Below are positions 1-6,789 of a DNA stretch of 7,868 bases, in pieces. The DNA lies in the NCBI GenBank assembly GCA_964411925.1, contig CAYPNI010000159.1, positions 1 through 7,868 of the forward strand, given 5' to 3'. The stretch's first letter is position 1. Each line of letters starts with the position of its first letter. The notes beneath the pieces were generated by a model. The model ran no database searches. It was not told the origin of the DNA and saw nothing but the letters and a program-made list of their open reading frames with translations. The stretch is from VFKU01 sp964411925. Its GTDB lineage: Bacteria > Hydrogenedentota > Hydrogenedentia > Hydrogenedentales > GCA-2746185. Made by a program: the position numbers and the translations under genes.

Positions 1-199
1 GCGGGATCGACGTGCGCGCGGTGACGTTCCAGTCGATGAGCCGGATGTCGTCGCCGGGGACGTACTCGCGGACTTCCTCGAATTCCATCCCCTGGCCCTT
101 GAAGACGGAGTGGTACGCGCCGGCGAGAATGTCGTTGACCATGTGACTCGTCCGGATCTGGATCCGGCGAATCCGCTGCATGACTTCGACGGGAATCAT
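1..199 (-). CDS. DUF58 domain protein, N-terminal fragment (cut by window edge)
   Basis: Only the first 66 residues are present; the gene runs off the left edge. The reading frame begins MIPVEVMQRIRRIQIRTSHM and continues through HSVFKGQGMEFEEVREY and VPGDDIRLIDWNVTART. These are hallmark N-terminal motifs of DUF58 proteins: a basic helix, F-KG-G-EF-E-R-Y, then PGDD-R-IDWN. DUF58 proteins are usually encoded next to MoxR ATPases, often carry a von Willebrand A-like metal-binding fold further downstream, and are thought to be MoxR partners. The missing C-terminal part would show whether the metal site is intact. The frame has an in-frame stop upstream and no other ATG, so 199 is the best start; a TTG three codons upstream is possible. 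It lies 148 bp downstream of the zinc-ribbon gene, a wider gap than between the other cluster genes. The family call is firm; the molecular role is inferred from context. Confidence 0.9.
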   Translation of the reverse strand, partial: MIPVEVMQRIRRIQIRTSHMVNDILAGAYHSVFKGQGMEFEEVREYVPGDDIRLIDWNVTARTSIP

Positions 200-297
200 G
201 TCGTGCAATCCCGGTTGGGGGCGAAATTCGTTTTCCCGAAACAGACGTTCATCTGGCGCCGTCCCGTCGCGATTACACCGCGATCAGCCGTAACGTT

Positions 298-329
298 CCT
301 TCGGCGCCGCGCGCGGCGGCCCGCGAAGG
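298..329 (-). other. GC-rich imperfect hairpin in the zinc-ribbon/DUF58 gap
   Basis: CCTTCG at 298-303 pairs with CGAAGG at 324-329, and between them lies a perfect 14-base palindrome (CGCCGCGCGCGGCG). A strong RNA stem is therefore likely about 20 bases after the zinc-ribbon stop codon. No T-run follows on either strand, so it is not a canonical intrinsic terminator. It could be an RNA-stability or attenuating element between the two genes, or a by-product of high GC content. Confidence 0.4.
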
Positions 330-347
330 GAGGACTCGGGACGTCCT

Positions 348-605
348 CTACCCTTCGATTTCCAGGACGAGCGTCGCGCCGCAGCTGTAGCACCGGCCTT
401 CGAGGAACACGAGGCCGTTGCCCTCGAACTCCTGCGGTTCCTCGATGGTCGCGGGCACTTCCATGCACCGGTGGCACCACATCTCGGACAGCAGCCGTTC
501 GCGGTCGTCTTCGTTGCGCAGCGAGAAATCCCGCTTGCTTCGTGCTGTGTTTTTGACTGTGCTCATCGTACTTGGTCCTTCGTCTTCGTCTTCTGCATAA
601 CTCAT
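348..605 (-). CDS. Small zinc-ribbon protein in MoxR/DUF58 cluster
   Basis: An 85-residue acidic protein of unknown function. The N-terminal 30-40 residues are charged and low in hydrophobics (EDEDEG near residues 5-10), so probably disordered. The C-terminal half carries two CxxC knuckles: Cys44-His-Arg-Cys47 and Cys72-Tyr-Ser-Cys75, separated by 24 residues. This is the layout of a zinc ribbon binding one Zn ion. There is no signal peptide or membrane segment, so it should be cytosolic. The start at 605 has a purine-rich site (GGAAGGGGGA, 613-622) directly upstream, 22 bp after the MoxR stop, so it is probably co-translated with MoxR. A second ATG at 566 also has a good AAGGA site (576-580), giving an alternative 72-residue form that keeps all four cysteines. 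Its position between MoxR and DUF58 suggests a link to that system, perhaps as an adaptor or metal-sensing part. That role is inference only. I do not recognise a named family. Confidence 0.8.
   Translation of the reverse strand: MSYAEDEDEGPSTMSTVKNTARSKRDFSLRNEDDRERLLSEMWCHRCMEVPATIEEPQEFEGNGLVFLEGRCYSCGATLVLEIEG
576..580 (-). promoter_or_regulatory. Internal ribosome binding site for alternative zinc-ribbon start
   Basis: AAGGA on the minus strand sits 9 bases before an in-frame ATG at 566, inside the zinc-ribbon reading frame. Together with the stronger site before 605 it leaves the true start open. Either start keeps the complete four-cysteine ribbon; they differ only in a 13-residue acidic leader. 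Confidence 0.45.
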
Positions 606-612
606 GGTCAGA

Positions 613-622
613 TCCCCCTTCC
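613..622 (-). promoter_or_regulatory. Ribosome binding site of zinc-ribbon gene
   Basis: GGAAGGGGGA on the minus strand lies about 7 bases before the ATG at 605, in the short gap after the MoxR stop codon. It is one of the better Shine-Dalgarno-like sites in the window and supports the longer form of the zinc-ribbon protein. Confidence 0.6.
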
Positions 623-627
623 GGAAA

Positions 628-1614
<987 letters not shown>

Positions 1615-1626
1615 CCGTCTTCGTCC

Positions 1627-2502
1627 TCAGTCCGTTGGCGCGGACGTTTCGCGCAACACGCGCTCCAGGTCCCGCAGCGCCCCTTCCAGATCGTCGTCGC
1701 TCGGTTGCAATGCGCCGTACCCGACGCGCTGCGCATCCTGTTCGAGTTTCTCGCGCAACTTGCGCGCACCGACGCTCGGCGCGGCGAGCGTTGCGGCCTG
1801 TGCCAGCGCGCGGTAGTAGTCGTAGAACTTGCCATCGAGCCGGTGTTGCCGGGCCAGGTTGAGCACGCTTTGCACCGTGGCCGCGCCGGGGATCGGGTTC
1901 TCATGCCGCGCACGGGCCCGGCGGACGCGCGTCGCGATGGCGATGCCTCCGGCGATTAAACACACTGATATTCCCACGAGACCCGCGATGACCTTTGGGC
2001 CGAAGTAATACCCGACGTTGACGTTGATGGCCGGGGCCTCGAGCGGGGTCGTAACAAGCTCCGCTTCTTCGGGTTTGGGCGCGGTATCACCCATGGAATG
2101 TGCAACGTGAGACGTGGTGGCGGGCGTGTACTCGACTGGGGCGGCGAACACGTCGGTCCCCGGCACGTAGCTCAGCCGGAACGCCGGGATCTCGTAATTG
2201 CCGGGACGATCCGCGACGAATTCGACGGCGTATGTGACGCTTTGGCCGGACTCCGACGATGTGGACGCGGAATCTACGAGTCTAGCCGAACCCCAAGCGA
2301 CCGGCGCGGGATCCGTGGGGATTACGGCGTAATCCTGCGCGACTCCCTGCCAGGACACTTCATATGCGACCCGAAACGGAATACCCGATTTGGGGTTCGG
2401 CGGGTCGATTGAGTAGGTGATCGCGGGGTCAGCTGCCGAGACAGCCGACACTAGCAGGGCTAGACACGGAAACACACTCCGGCTGAGCACAGCCGGTCCC
2501 AT
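1627..2502 (-). CDS. BatD-like single-pass membrane protein of the MoxR cluster
   Basis: About 291 residues from the chosen ATG. The N-terminus is a signal peptide (hydrophobic SVFPCLALLVSAV, probable cleavage after VSA near residue 23). A beta-rich extracytoplasmic domain follows (about 25-125, with pattern SIDPPNPKSGIPFRV and RPGNYEIPAFRLSY). This resembles the repeated beta domains of BatD-type proteins, in which the G-Y-IP segment is typical. A Pro/Thr-rich linker leads to one membrane helix (about 170-191: VIAGLVGISVCLIAGGIAIA), then an Arg-rich stop-transfer stretch and a cytosolic helical tail (about 205-291) with FYDYYRALAQA. At this length it has only one such beta domain, so it is a reduced BatD-like form. 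The periplasmic domain and cytosolic tail could link the envelope to MoxR. The start is uncertain: in-frame ATGs at 2532 and 2514 also exist, and none has a clear ribosome site. I chose 2502 because it gives the cleanest signal peptide and avoids a Cys-rich leader. Confidence 0.7.
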   Translation of the reverse strand: MGPAVLSRSVFPCLALLVSAVSAADPAITYSIDPPNPKSGIPFRVAYEVSWQGVAQDYAVIPTDPAPVAWGSARLVDSASTSSESGQSVTYAVEFVADRPGNYEIPAFRLSYVPGTDVFAAPVEYTPATTSHVAHSMGDTAPKPEEAELVTTPLEAPAINVNVGYYFGPKVIAGLVGISVCLIAGGIAIATRVRRARARHENPIPGAATVQSVLNLARQHRLDGKFYDYYRALAQAATLAAPSVGARKLREKLEQDAQRVGYGALQPSDDDLEGALRDLERVLRETSAPTD

Positions 2503-2693
2503 GAGGCAGTTCATGCAGCGGGGGGAGCACATTGCGTGCCCGGAATCATACTACGTAAGCGACTGTGATTTCTAGGCTTAAATTAACAGGCCGCGTCTGA
2601 AATGGGGCTTTTCGTATCGGAAGCGTCCGATTCCGAGGTCAGGGTGAATTATGACCGCATAACTCTTCCCGTACCAGTCAGTTACACACTGTT
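2503..2693. other. Non-coding gap before the MoxR cluster
   Basis: This stretch between the GH15-like gene and the BatD-like gene is less GC-rich than its surroundings and holds an AT-rich patch near 2577-2586. It should hold the promoter of the MoxR cluster, but no convincing -35/-10 pair can be picked out. The first 30 bases become coding if the longer BatD-like start at 2532 is used. A short hairpin lies at 2616-2631. Confidence 0.5.
2616..2631. other. Small hairpin downstream of the GH15-like gene
   Basis: ATCGGA pairs with TCCGAT across a 4-base loop, giving a 6-bp stem about 63 bases after the GH15-like stop codon. No T-run follows in the direction of transcription, so it is at best a weak transcript-end or processing structure. 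Confidence 0.3.
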
Positions 2694-4496
2694 TCAAGGT
2701 TGTGCCGCGAGCAACACGAGGACTGACGCCTCTGCGTCGTTCAACGGCATGTCTGGAACGGCACGAGCGACGGCTTGCCACACGGCGTCCGAGCCGGTTT
2801 CTTCGCCAATCTGGGACAGCTGGATCGCCAACGAGAGGACGACACCCGGATTGGTTTCGGCGGGCAGCGCGGCGCGGGCGGCGTTGGCGGTTGCGTGTTG
2901 CAGCGGCCTGGAAAATCCGTCCAATTCCCAGACGACGGCCGGTCCCGGTGACCAACCGGCGGAGGGTGTCGTCATGATCCATTCCGCGAGATCGAGAAGC
3001 GTCTCACTCCGGAGCTGCCATCCCTGCGGAATCGGTTGGCCGCGCATCTCTCGCAGGCGGATCGCCGCGGTGATCCCCGCGAGGTGATCGAACACCTGGA
3101 TCTGTGTCGCCGTGTCCGCCAGACCGGTGGGATCTTTGGACCACAACGGCGCTCCCCGGCGCGCGTCGGCCCACGTCGACAGAAATTCTGCGGCGGCGTC
3201 GATCGCCTCGGCATGCCGGGCGAGCCAGGCGTCGCGATCCGCGGGCGCCATTCGCTGCGCGTGGCGCCACGTAGCGTACAAGACTCGCGCGGGACCCAGA
3301 TCGTCGACGATGAATGGCGGTGATGCGATCTCCCCGTTAGTGTAGAAGGATTCCGCCATCGATCCGTAGGGCTGTCCCGGTGCGTCGTCTTTGCGCACCG
3401 CGGCCAGGTAATGATCGAGAATGGACTGCGCAGCGCCGGCGTCTCCCCACGCATCGAAGGCGAGGGCAATCCGGGCGCCGATGCGCGGCCAGTCACGCGC
3501 GAGCGGCGGATCCACGTTGAGACCACGGACCGCGCGGCCGCCGGCCGGGTCGCGCAGGGTTTGCAACAGCCTCCAGTGGGGAGCGAGAACGATACGGCGA
3601 TCGGCCGGAAGTTCCCTGAGCCGTTCGGGGAGCGGCGCCGGCTGCGGCACGGGTGCACTGTCCGCCCGTGTCGCGTCGAGCGCGGCGCGGGCGCCTTCGA
3701 AGGTCGTATCGACGGCGATGGTTATGGAAGCGTGGTAGGCCCCGTCCCGAGATTCGACGCGCGGTTCGACGATTGACGCGATGGGCCCGAGGGCCGCGAT
3801 TGCGTCCCCTCCCCCGCCGAGCCCTGCACGCTCGCCGCCGCCCACTCCAATCCAGATGCCGTCGCCCGCGAGCGCCGACCAGTCTGCGAGCGTCGCCGTC
3901 GCTGCGGCGAGCTTCGCGGCGTCGGCGAGCATTTGCCGATCGGGTTGCCGGGGGCGGAAGTGCCAAGCCCGGCCGGAGTCTATTACGGCGGCGAAACCGT
4001 TGATCGAATCGAATGCGCCGTCGGCGAACGGCAGCTCCGGAACCAGATGGGTTCGCGGCGCCCACTCCGATCGCCAGCGCAACACCGGCGCGGCGTCGCA
4101 ACCGCTGACTTCGATATCACTGACGAGCGCGGGCCGGTCGCGAGCGACGTAGTATGTGACGGATGCGCGTAGGTCCGAATCGGTCCATGCGATCACCGCG
4201 CGAATCACGCCGCGCGCGTCTGCGACGGGGGGTTCGACGACCTGCGCCTTGCCGTCGCCGAGCCAATAGATTTCGCTACCGATGTCGATCCCCCACCGGC
4301 CTCCGCCGTCGATCGTGCCCGCGCGCGGCTGGAAGAGCTGGTCGGGCCCGCCGGGATCGGGCGACCGCAGCACTGACAACACCGCGGCATCGTCCACGCC
4401 GGCGGTGAGTCCCCCGTGTCCCGCGACCGCGACGACGCCCGCGCCGTGGGCGGCGGGTGCGATGACCAGGACTAAGACGGCAAGCCGGGAGATCAT
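2694..4496 (-). CDS. Exported protein with GH15-like (alpha/alpha)6 barrel
   Basis: A 600-residue protein with a signal peptide (MISRLAVLVLVIAPAAHGAG, cleavage around residue 19). Residues about 20-285 are beta-rich and look like the N-terminal sandwich domain of bacterial glucoamylase/glucodextranase-type proteins. A Pro-rich linker (281-290) leads to an alpha-helical half (290-600) with repeated paired helices. Segments such as ARDWPRIGARIALAFDAWGD (333-352), PPFIVDDLGPARVLYATW (393-410) and DTATQIQVFDHLAGITAAI (461-479) match the barrel helices of GH15 enzymes in spacing and character. The stretch where GH15 enzymes carry the WEE catalytic acid reads LWSKDPTG (451-458), so ordinary glucoamylase activity is doubtful. 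It may be a binding protein or use a different acid. Its ATG overlaps the upstream gene's TGA (ATGA), showing translational coupling with the membrane-anchored protein. An in-frame ATG at 4622 would lie inside the upstream gene and lacks a signal peptide, so it was rejected. The fold call comes from remembered patterns; the substrate is unknown. Confidence 0.65.
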   Translation of the reverse strand: MISRLAVLVLVIAPAAHGAGVVAVAGHGGLTAGVDDAAVLSVLRSPDPGGPDQLFQPRAGTIDGGGRWGIDIGSEIYWLGDGKAQVVEPPVADARGVIRAVIAWTDSDLRASVTYYVARDRPALVSDIEVSGCDAAPVLRWRSEWAPRTHLVPELPFADGAFDSINGFAAVIDSGRAWHFRPRQPDRQMLADAAKLAAATATLADWSALAGDGIWIGVGGGERAGLGGGGDAIAALGPIASIVEPRVESRDGAYHASITIAVDTTFEGARAALDATRADSAPVPQPAPLPERLRELPADRRIVLAPHWRLLQTLRDPAGGRAVRGLNVDPPLARDWPRIGARIALAFDAWGDAGAAQSILDHYLAAVRKDDAPGQPYGSMAESFYTNGEIASPPFIVDDLGPARVLYATWRHAQRMAPADRDAWLARHAEAIDAAAEFLSTWADARRGAPLWSKDPTGLADTATQIQVFDHLAGITAAIRLREMRGQPIPQGWQLRSETLLDLAEWIMTTPSAGWSPGPAVVWELDGFSRPLQHATANAARAALPAETNPGVVLSLAIQLSQIGEETGSDAVWQAVARAVPDMPLNDAEASVLVLLAAQP

Positions 4497-5851
4497 GTGC
4501 CGCCGTCCACTTCCACGTCGTCTTCCGCCGGGGGCAGGAGCGCGCCGGTGAAGTGGAGTTCCGCACCGGCGAACCGCCCTTCGATTTGCAGGCGGCCGAG
4601 TTCGCCCGCCGCAGCGATCCACGGGAGCACGTCGCGCTCGACGTCGTTTGCGTCGAACGCGGGCAGGAGCTGTTCCTGTGCCGCCTTGCGCGCGAGCGCT
4701 TTCGCAATGTCCGCGATTTGCGCGAAATCGACGTCGAGGCGCGCGTCGTAGGGCACGATACGGCCGGGACGCGCGTCCTCGAGCACGCTGTTCATCGTCC
4801 GTTCCTGGTTGGCGAATGCGCGCATCCGCTGACCCGACGCGGCGTAGAGCGAGAGCGGTTCGCCGCGCCAGGGATCCATCCAGCCCGGCGTAATGCCCCA
4901 GACGTACGGTATGCCCGCGTGCGGCATGGGCAAAGGCGCGAACGGCACGGAGGACCGCAGCACGACGCCAAACTCGAGCACGGGCACGATGCCGCGTGTA
5001 TCAACCGAGACCAGCGCGAACTGATACGAATCGGTCGACGCGTCCCACTCGCGCGGCAGTTTGGCGCGGAAGTCGTCCCAAGCCCGTTCAAGCTCGGCGG
5101 TGAACGGAAACTCGGGCCAGGCGTCGGGCAGCAACGCGTCGAGCAGGCCCGCGCGCGTCGCGAACAGCGTCGCGGCGGGAGTTCCCGGCCACTCGGCGGC
5201 GCGGCGTTGTGCGGCGGGTCCGGGGAGTTCCTCGAACTCATCCACGCGGACGGTGCCTTCGATTTTCCATACGTCCGTGAATCGAATCGTCGCGTTCCCG
5301 GCCGGTTCATGATTCCAGGCAACCGATATTGCGTCGAAGTTTTCACTCGCGTGGACCTTGACGCCGTCCCGCAGGATCGAGTCCACCACCTGCGCCGACG
5401 TACCGATGACGAGGAAACCCTCGCGCCAGTTGGCGTGATCCAAAACGCCCAGCGCGTCCGCTCCGCGAAGTAACAGGCCCGGCCGGCAGGACATCACCCA
5501 CTCGCCCGACGATTGCGAAACTGAGAGGGGACGTCCGAACCATACATACCAGCGCAGCGGCGTCCAGCGGATCCCGGTCCGGTGGCGGGAGAACAGCCCG
5601 ATTCGCTGGTAGACCTGGGGCGCTTCCGCCTGGATGCGGTCGAACGCGGGAGAATGTTCGAACGCGTCCCACGCCGCGGGCAGGTTGGAGGCGGACATCG
5701 AGAGGTCCGCGCCGGGAAGTACGAAGCCGCTGTGGGGCGCGCGCTTCAGGATGCCGTCCGCCAATGCGGCGGTGCCGGCGATGAGTGCGCCAAGCGCCAG
5801 CGCCCACCATCCCCGGCGGGAACGCGCGCGCGCGGCCGGCGTGGCGGTCAT
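4493..5851 (-). CDS. Membrane-anchored extracytoplasmic protein, DUF3352-like
   Basis: A 452-residue protein. A basic N-terminus (RARSRRG) precedes one hydrophobic helix (residues 15-31, WWALALGALIAGTAALA) with no clear cleavage site, so it is probably an anchor with the rest in the periplasm. Residues 45-90 (LPGADLSMSASNLPAAWDAF then a PAF-RIQ-EAPQVYQRI segment), about 140-165 (WREGFLVIGTSAQVVDSIL) and 275-305 (FALVSVDTRGIVPVLEFGVV) recall DUF3352-type proteins: small alpha/beta repeats starting with an LP-D motif, followed by a hydrophobic strand and helix. The similarity is from memory and moderate. The C-terminus is acidic (PPAEDDVEVDGG). No catalytic motif is visible. The gene starts 19 bp after the coiled-coil gene without a clear ribosome site, so it probably depends on coupling, and its stop overlaps the start of the GH15-like gene. 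The two likely work together in the envelope. Confidence 0.75.
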   Translation of the reverse strand: MTATPAARARSRRGWWALALGALIAGTAALADGILKRAPHSGFVLPGADLSMSASNLPAAWDAFEHSPAFDRIQAEAPQVYQRIGLFSRHRTGIRWTPLRWYVWFGRPLSVSQSSGEWVMSCRPGLLLRGADALGVLDHANWREGFLVIGTSAQVVDSILRDGVKVHASENFDAISVAWNHEPAGNATIRFTDVWKIEGTVRVDEFEELPGPAAQRRAAEWPGTPAATLFATRAGLLDALLPDAWPEFPFTAELERAWDDFRAKLPREWDASTDSYQFALVSVDTRGIVPVLEFGVVLRSSVPFAPLPMPHAGIPYVWGITPGWMDPWRGEPLSLYAASGQRMRAFANQERTMNSVLEDARPGRIVPYDARLDVDFAQIADIAKALARKAAQEQLLPAFDANDVERDVLPWIAAAGELGRLQIEGRFAGAELHFTGALLPPAEDDVEVDGGT

Positions 5852-5870
5852 GCGAGCGTGACCACGGCGC

Positions 5871-6146
5871 TCAGCCCGCGGCCTCGTTCCAGACGGACTC
5901 CTTCTCGGCTTCGCGCTTGGACTCGAGTCGCGCGATCTCGTCCACGCGTTCCTGTTGGACTTTGGCGCGGTCCGCGTGTGGCGCGGCGGCGATGCGCTGG
6001 TCGAAATTCAGGTTCGCCTCGGCGATCCTGGCCTTGTATTTGTTTTCAATGGACGCGATCTCGGCGCGTTGCGCGTCGGAGAGTTTCTTGTCGGGGCCGG
6101 ACTCGGCGCGCAGCCGTTCCATGGCGATTTCATACGCGCTTTTCAT
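5871..6146 (-). CDS. Small charged coiled-coil protein
   Basis: A 91-residue, almost entirely helical protein with no membrane segment or cysteine. It begins MKSAYEIAMERLRAES and continues with DKKLSDAQRAEIASIENKYK (19-38), then a long Glu/Arg/Lys/Ala stretch (60-88) with heptad-like hydrophobic spacing. This pattern matches conserved small proteins of unknown function that I recall from Planctomycetes, Verrucomicrobia and related genomes (MKSAYE-AMERL start, KL-D-Q-AEI, then a KYKARIAE segment). It is probably cytosolic and forms a helical bundle or coiled-coil dimer. The start at 6146 is secure because a perfect AGGAGG (6151-6156) lies 4 bases upstream; that site overlaps the stop codon of the preceding gene. 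Its strong ribosome site suggests higher expression than its neighbours. No function can be given; in this operon it could be a partner of the soluble 163-residue protein. Confidence 0.85.
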   Translation of the reverse strand: MKSAYEIAMERLRAESGPDKKLSDAQRAEIASIENKYKARIAEANLNFDQRIAAAPHADRAKVQQERVDEIARLESKREAEKESVWNEAAG

Positions 6147-6150
6147 CGGT

Positions 6151-6156
6151 CCTCCT
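6151..6156 (-). promoter_or_regulatory. Perfect Shine-Dalgarno of the coiled-coil gene
   Basis: AGGAGG on the minus strand lies 4 bases before the ATG at 6146 and overlaps the TAG stop (6155-6157) of the upstream gene. Translation of the coiled-coil protein can thus restart directly behind the terminating ribosome. It is the strongest ribosome site in the window. Confidence 0.75.
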
Positions 6157-6646
6157 ATACCTTGAACTCGTCTTCGAGCACGGCCGATATCAGCCGTTCG
6201 ATGCTAATCGGGAAGTATTTCGCGTTCGGCGAGATCAATACGCTCGTCGTGATGTCTTCCATCCGTTCGAGCCGATCCAGCGTCTCGGCGAGCACGCGGT
6301 CCACCGACGATTCCGAATGGGACACGTGCAGGTAGTCGGACTTACATTCGACGGGGCGCCCTCGAAACCCGAGGAAACCGAAGAGGCGCCCGGCAATCGC
6401 GTTCGATACGTTCTCGGTTCCGAAGACCTCCTCGTAGCTCGGTTCCAGGTGCGAGGGCCGCAGCACGATGCGCGGCGAGACCTGGACCCTGCCGCGGACT
6501 TCGGTCGTTTGGTAGCCGGATTCGATCGATTCGCCGAGGCACACGTAGGGCAACTCATGGTAACCGCTCACGATGCCGAACCGCGGCTGCTTGATGACAA
6601 CCGTCCGGTCGAAGAGCGATTTCATTTCGTGTTGATTGAGGTCCAT
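6155..6646 (-). CDS. Conserved-looking soluble protein of unknown function
   Basis: A 163-residue protein with no signal peptide or membrane helix; I do not recognise its family. It opens MDLNQHEMKSLFDRTVVIKQ, followed by an alternating hydrophobic beta-type stretch (RTVVIKQPRFGIVSGYHELPY, 14-34). Next come EVRGRVQVSPRIVLRP (49-64) and EPSYEEVFG, a Gly/Phe-rich GRLFGFLGF patch (87-94), and a helical segment with DRVLAETLDRLERM (116-129). It ends in an ITTSVLISPN strand (132-141) and an ISIERLISAVLEDEF helix. This suggests a compact alpha/beta fold. The start at 6646 has a close GGAG (6651-6654). An ATG at 6625 (MKSLFDR) and a GTG at 6691 are alternatives; the first 8 residues are thus the least certain part. 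It is first in the four-gene group and its stop overlaps the next gene's ribosome site. A cytosolic role is inferred. Confidence 0.8.
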   Translation of the reverse strand: MDLNQHEMKSLFDRTVVIKQPRFGIVSGYHELPYVCLGESIESGYQTTEVRGRVQVSPRIVLRPSHLEPSYEEVFGTENVSNAIAGRLFGFLGFRGRPVECKSDYLHVSHSESSVDRVLAETLDRLERMEDITTSVLISPNAKYFPISIERLISAVLEDEFKV

Positions 6647-6789
6647 CGCGCTCCATTGTAGTGAGCCGGGGTCACGCGCGGCAACGCGCACTGCAAACGC
6701 GGCGTCTTCGGCGATTCAATGCGGATGCGTACTTCTCGCAAAGCAGGGCTGTTGCATCGCGCGGGGAGAATGCGGCGAGGACGCGGCTG
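6647..6789. other. Intergenic gap with no recognisable element
   Basis: These 143 bases separate the single-pass membrane protein gene from the four-gene group. They are GC-rich. I found no T-run terminator, clear promoter or RNA gene. A GTG at 6691 would extend the downstream gene 15 codons into it, but that start has no good ribosome site. Confidence 0.5.

Noticed and set aside
196..480. Minus-strand open frame of 94 codons crossing the zinc-ribbon/DUF58 gap
   Set aside because: It overlaps the zinc-ribbon gene in another frame, is Arg-rich, and ends exactly at the DUF58 start; no independent sign of coding.
4497..4622. N-terminal extension of the GH15-like protein from an ATG at 4622
   Set aside because: The extra 42 residues are Arg/Pro-rich, overlap the upstream gene, and would bury the signal peptide that starts at 4496.
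4553..5473. Plus-strand open frame of 306 codons
   Set aside because: It lies wholly opposite the membrane-anchored protein gene and has no domain, signal peptide or ribosome site.
5582..6661. Plus-strand open frame of 359 codons
   Set aside because: It runs across three minus-strand genes with good ribosome sites and gives a very Arg-rich product; a shadow of the real genes.
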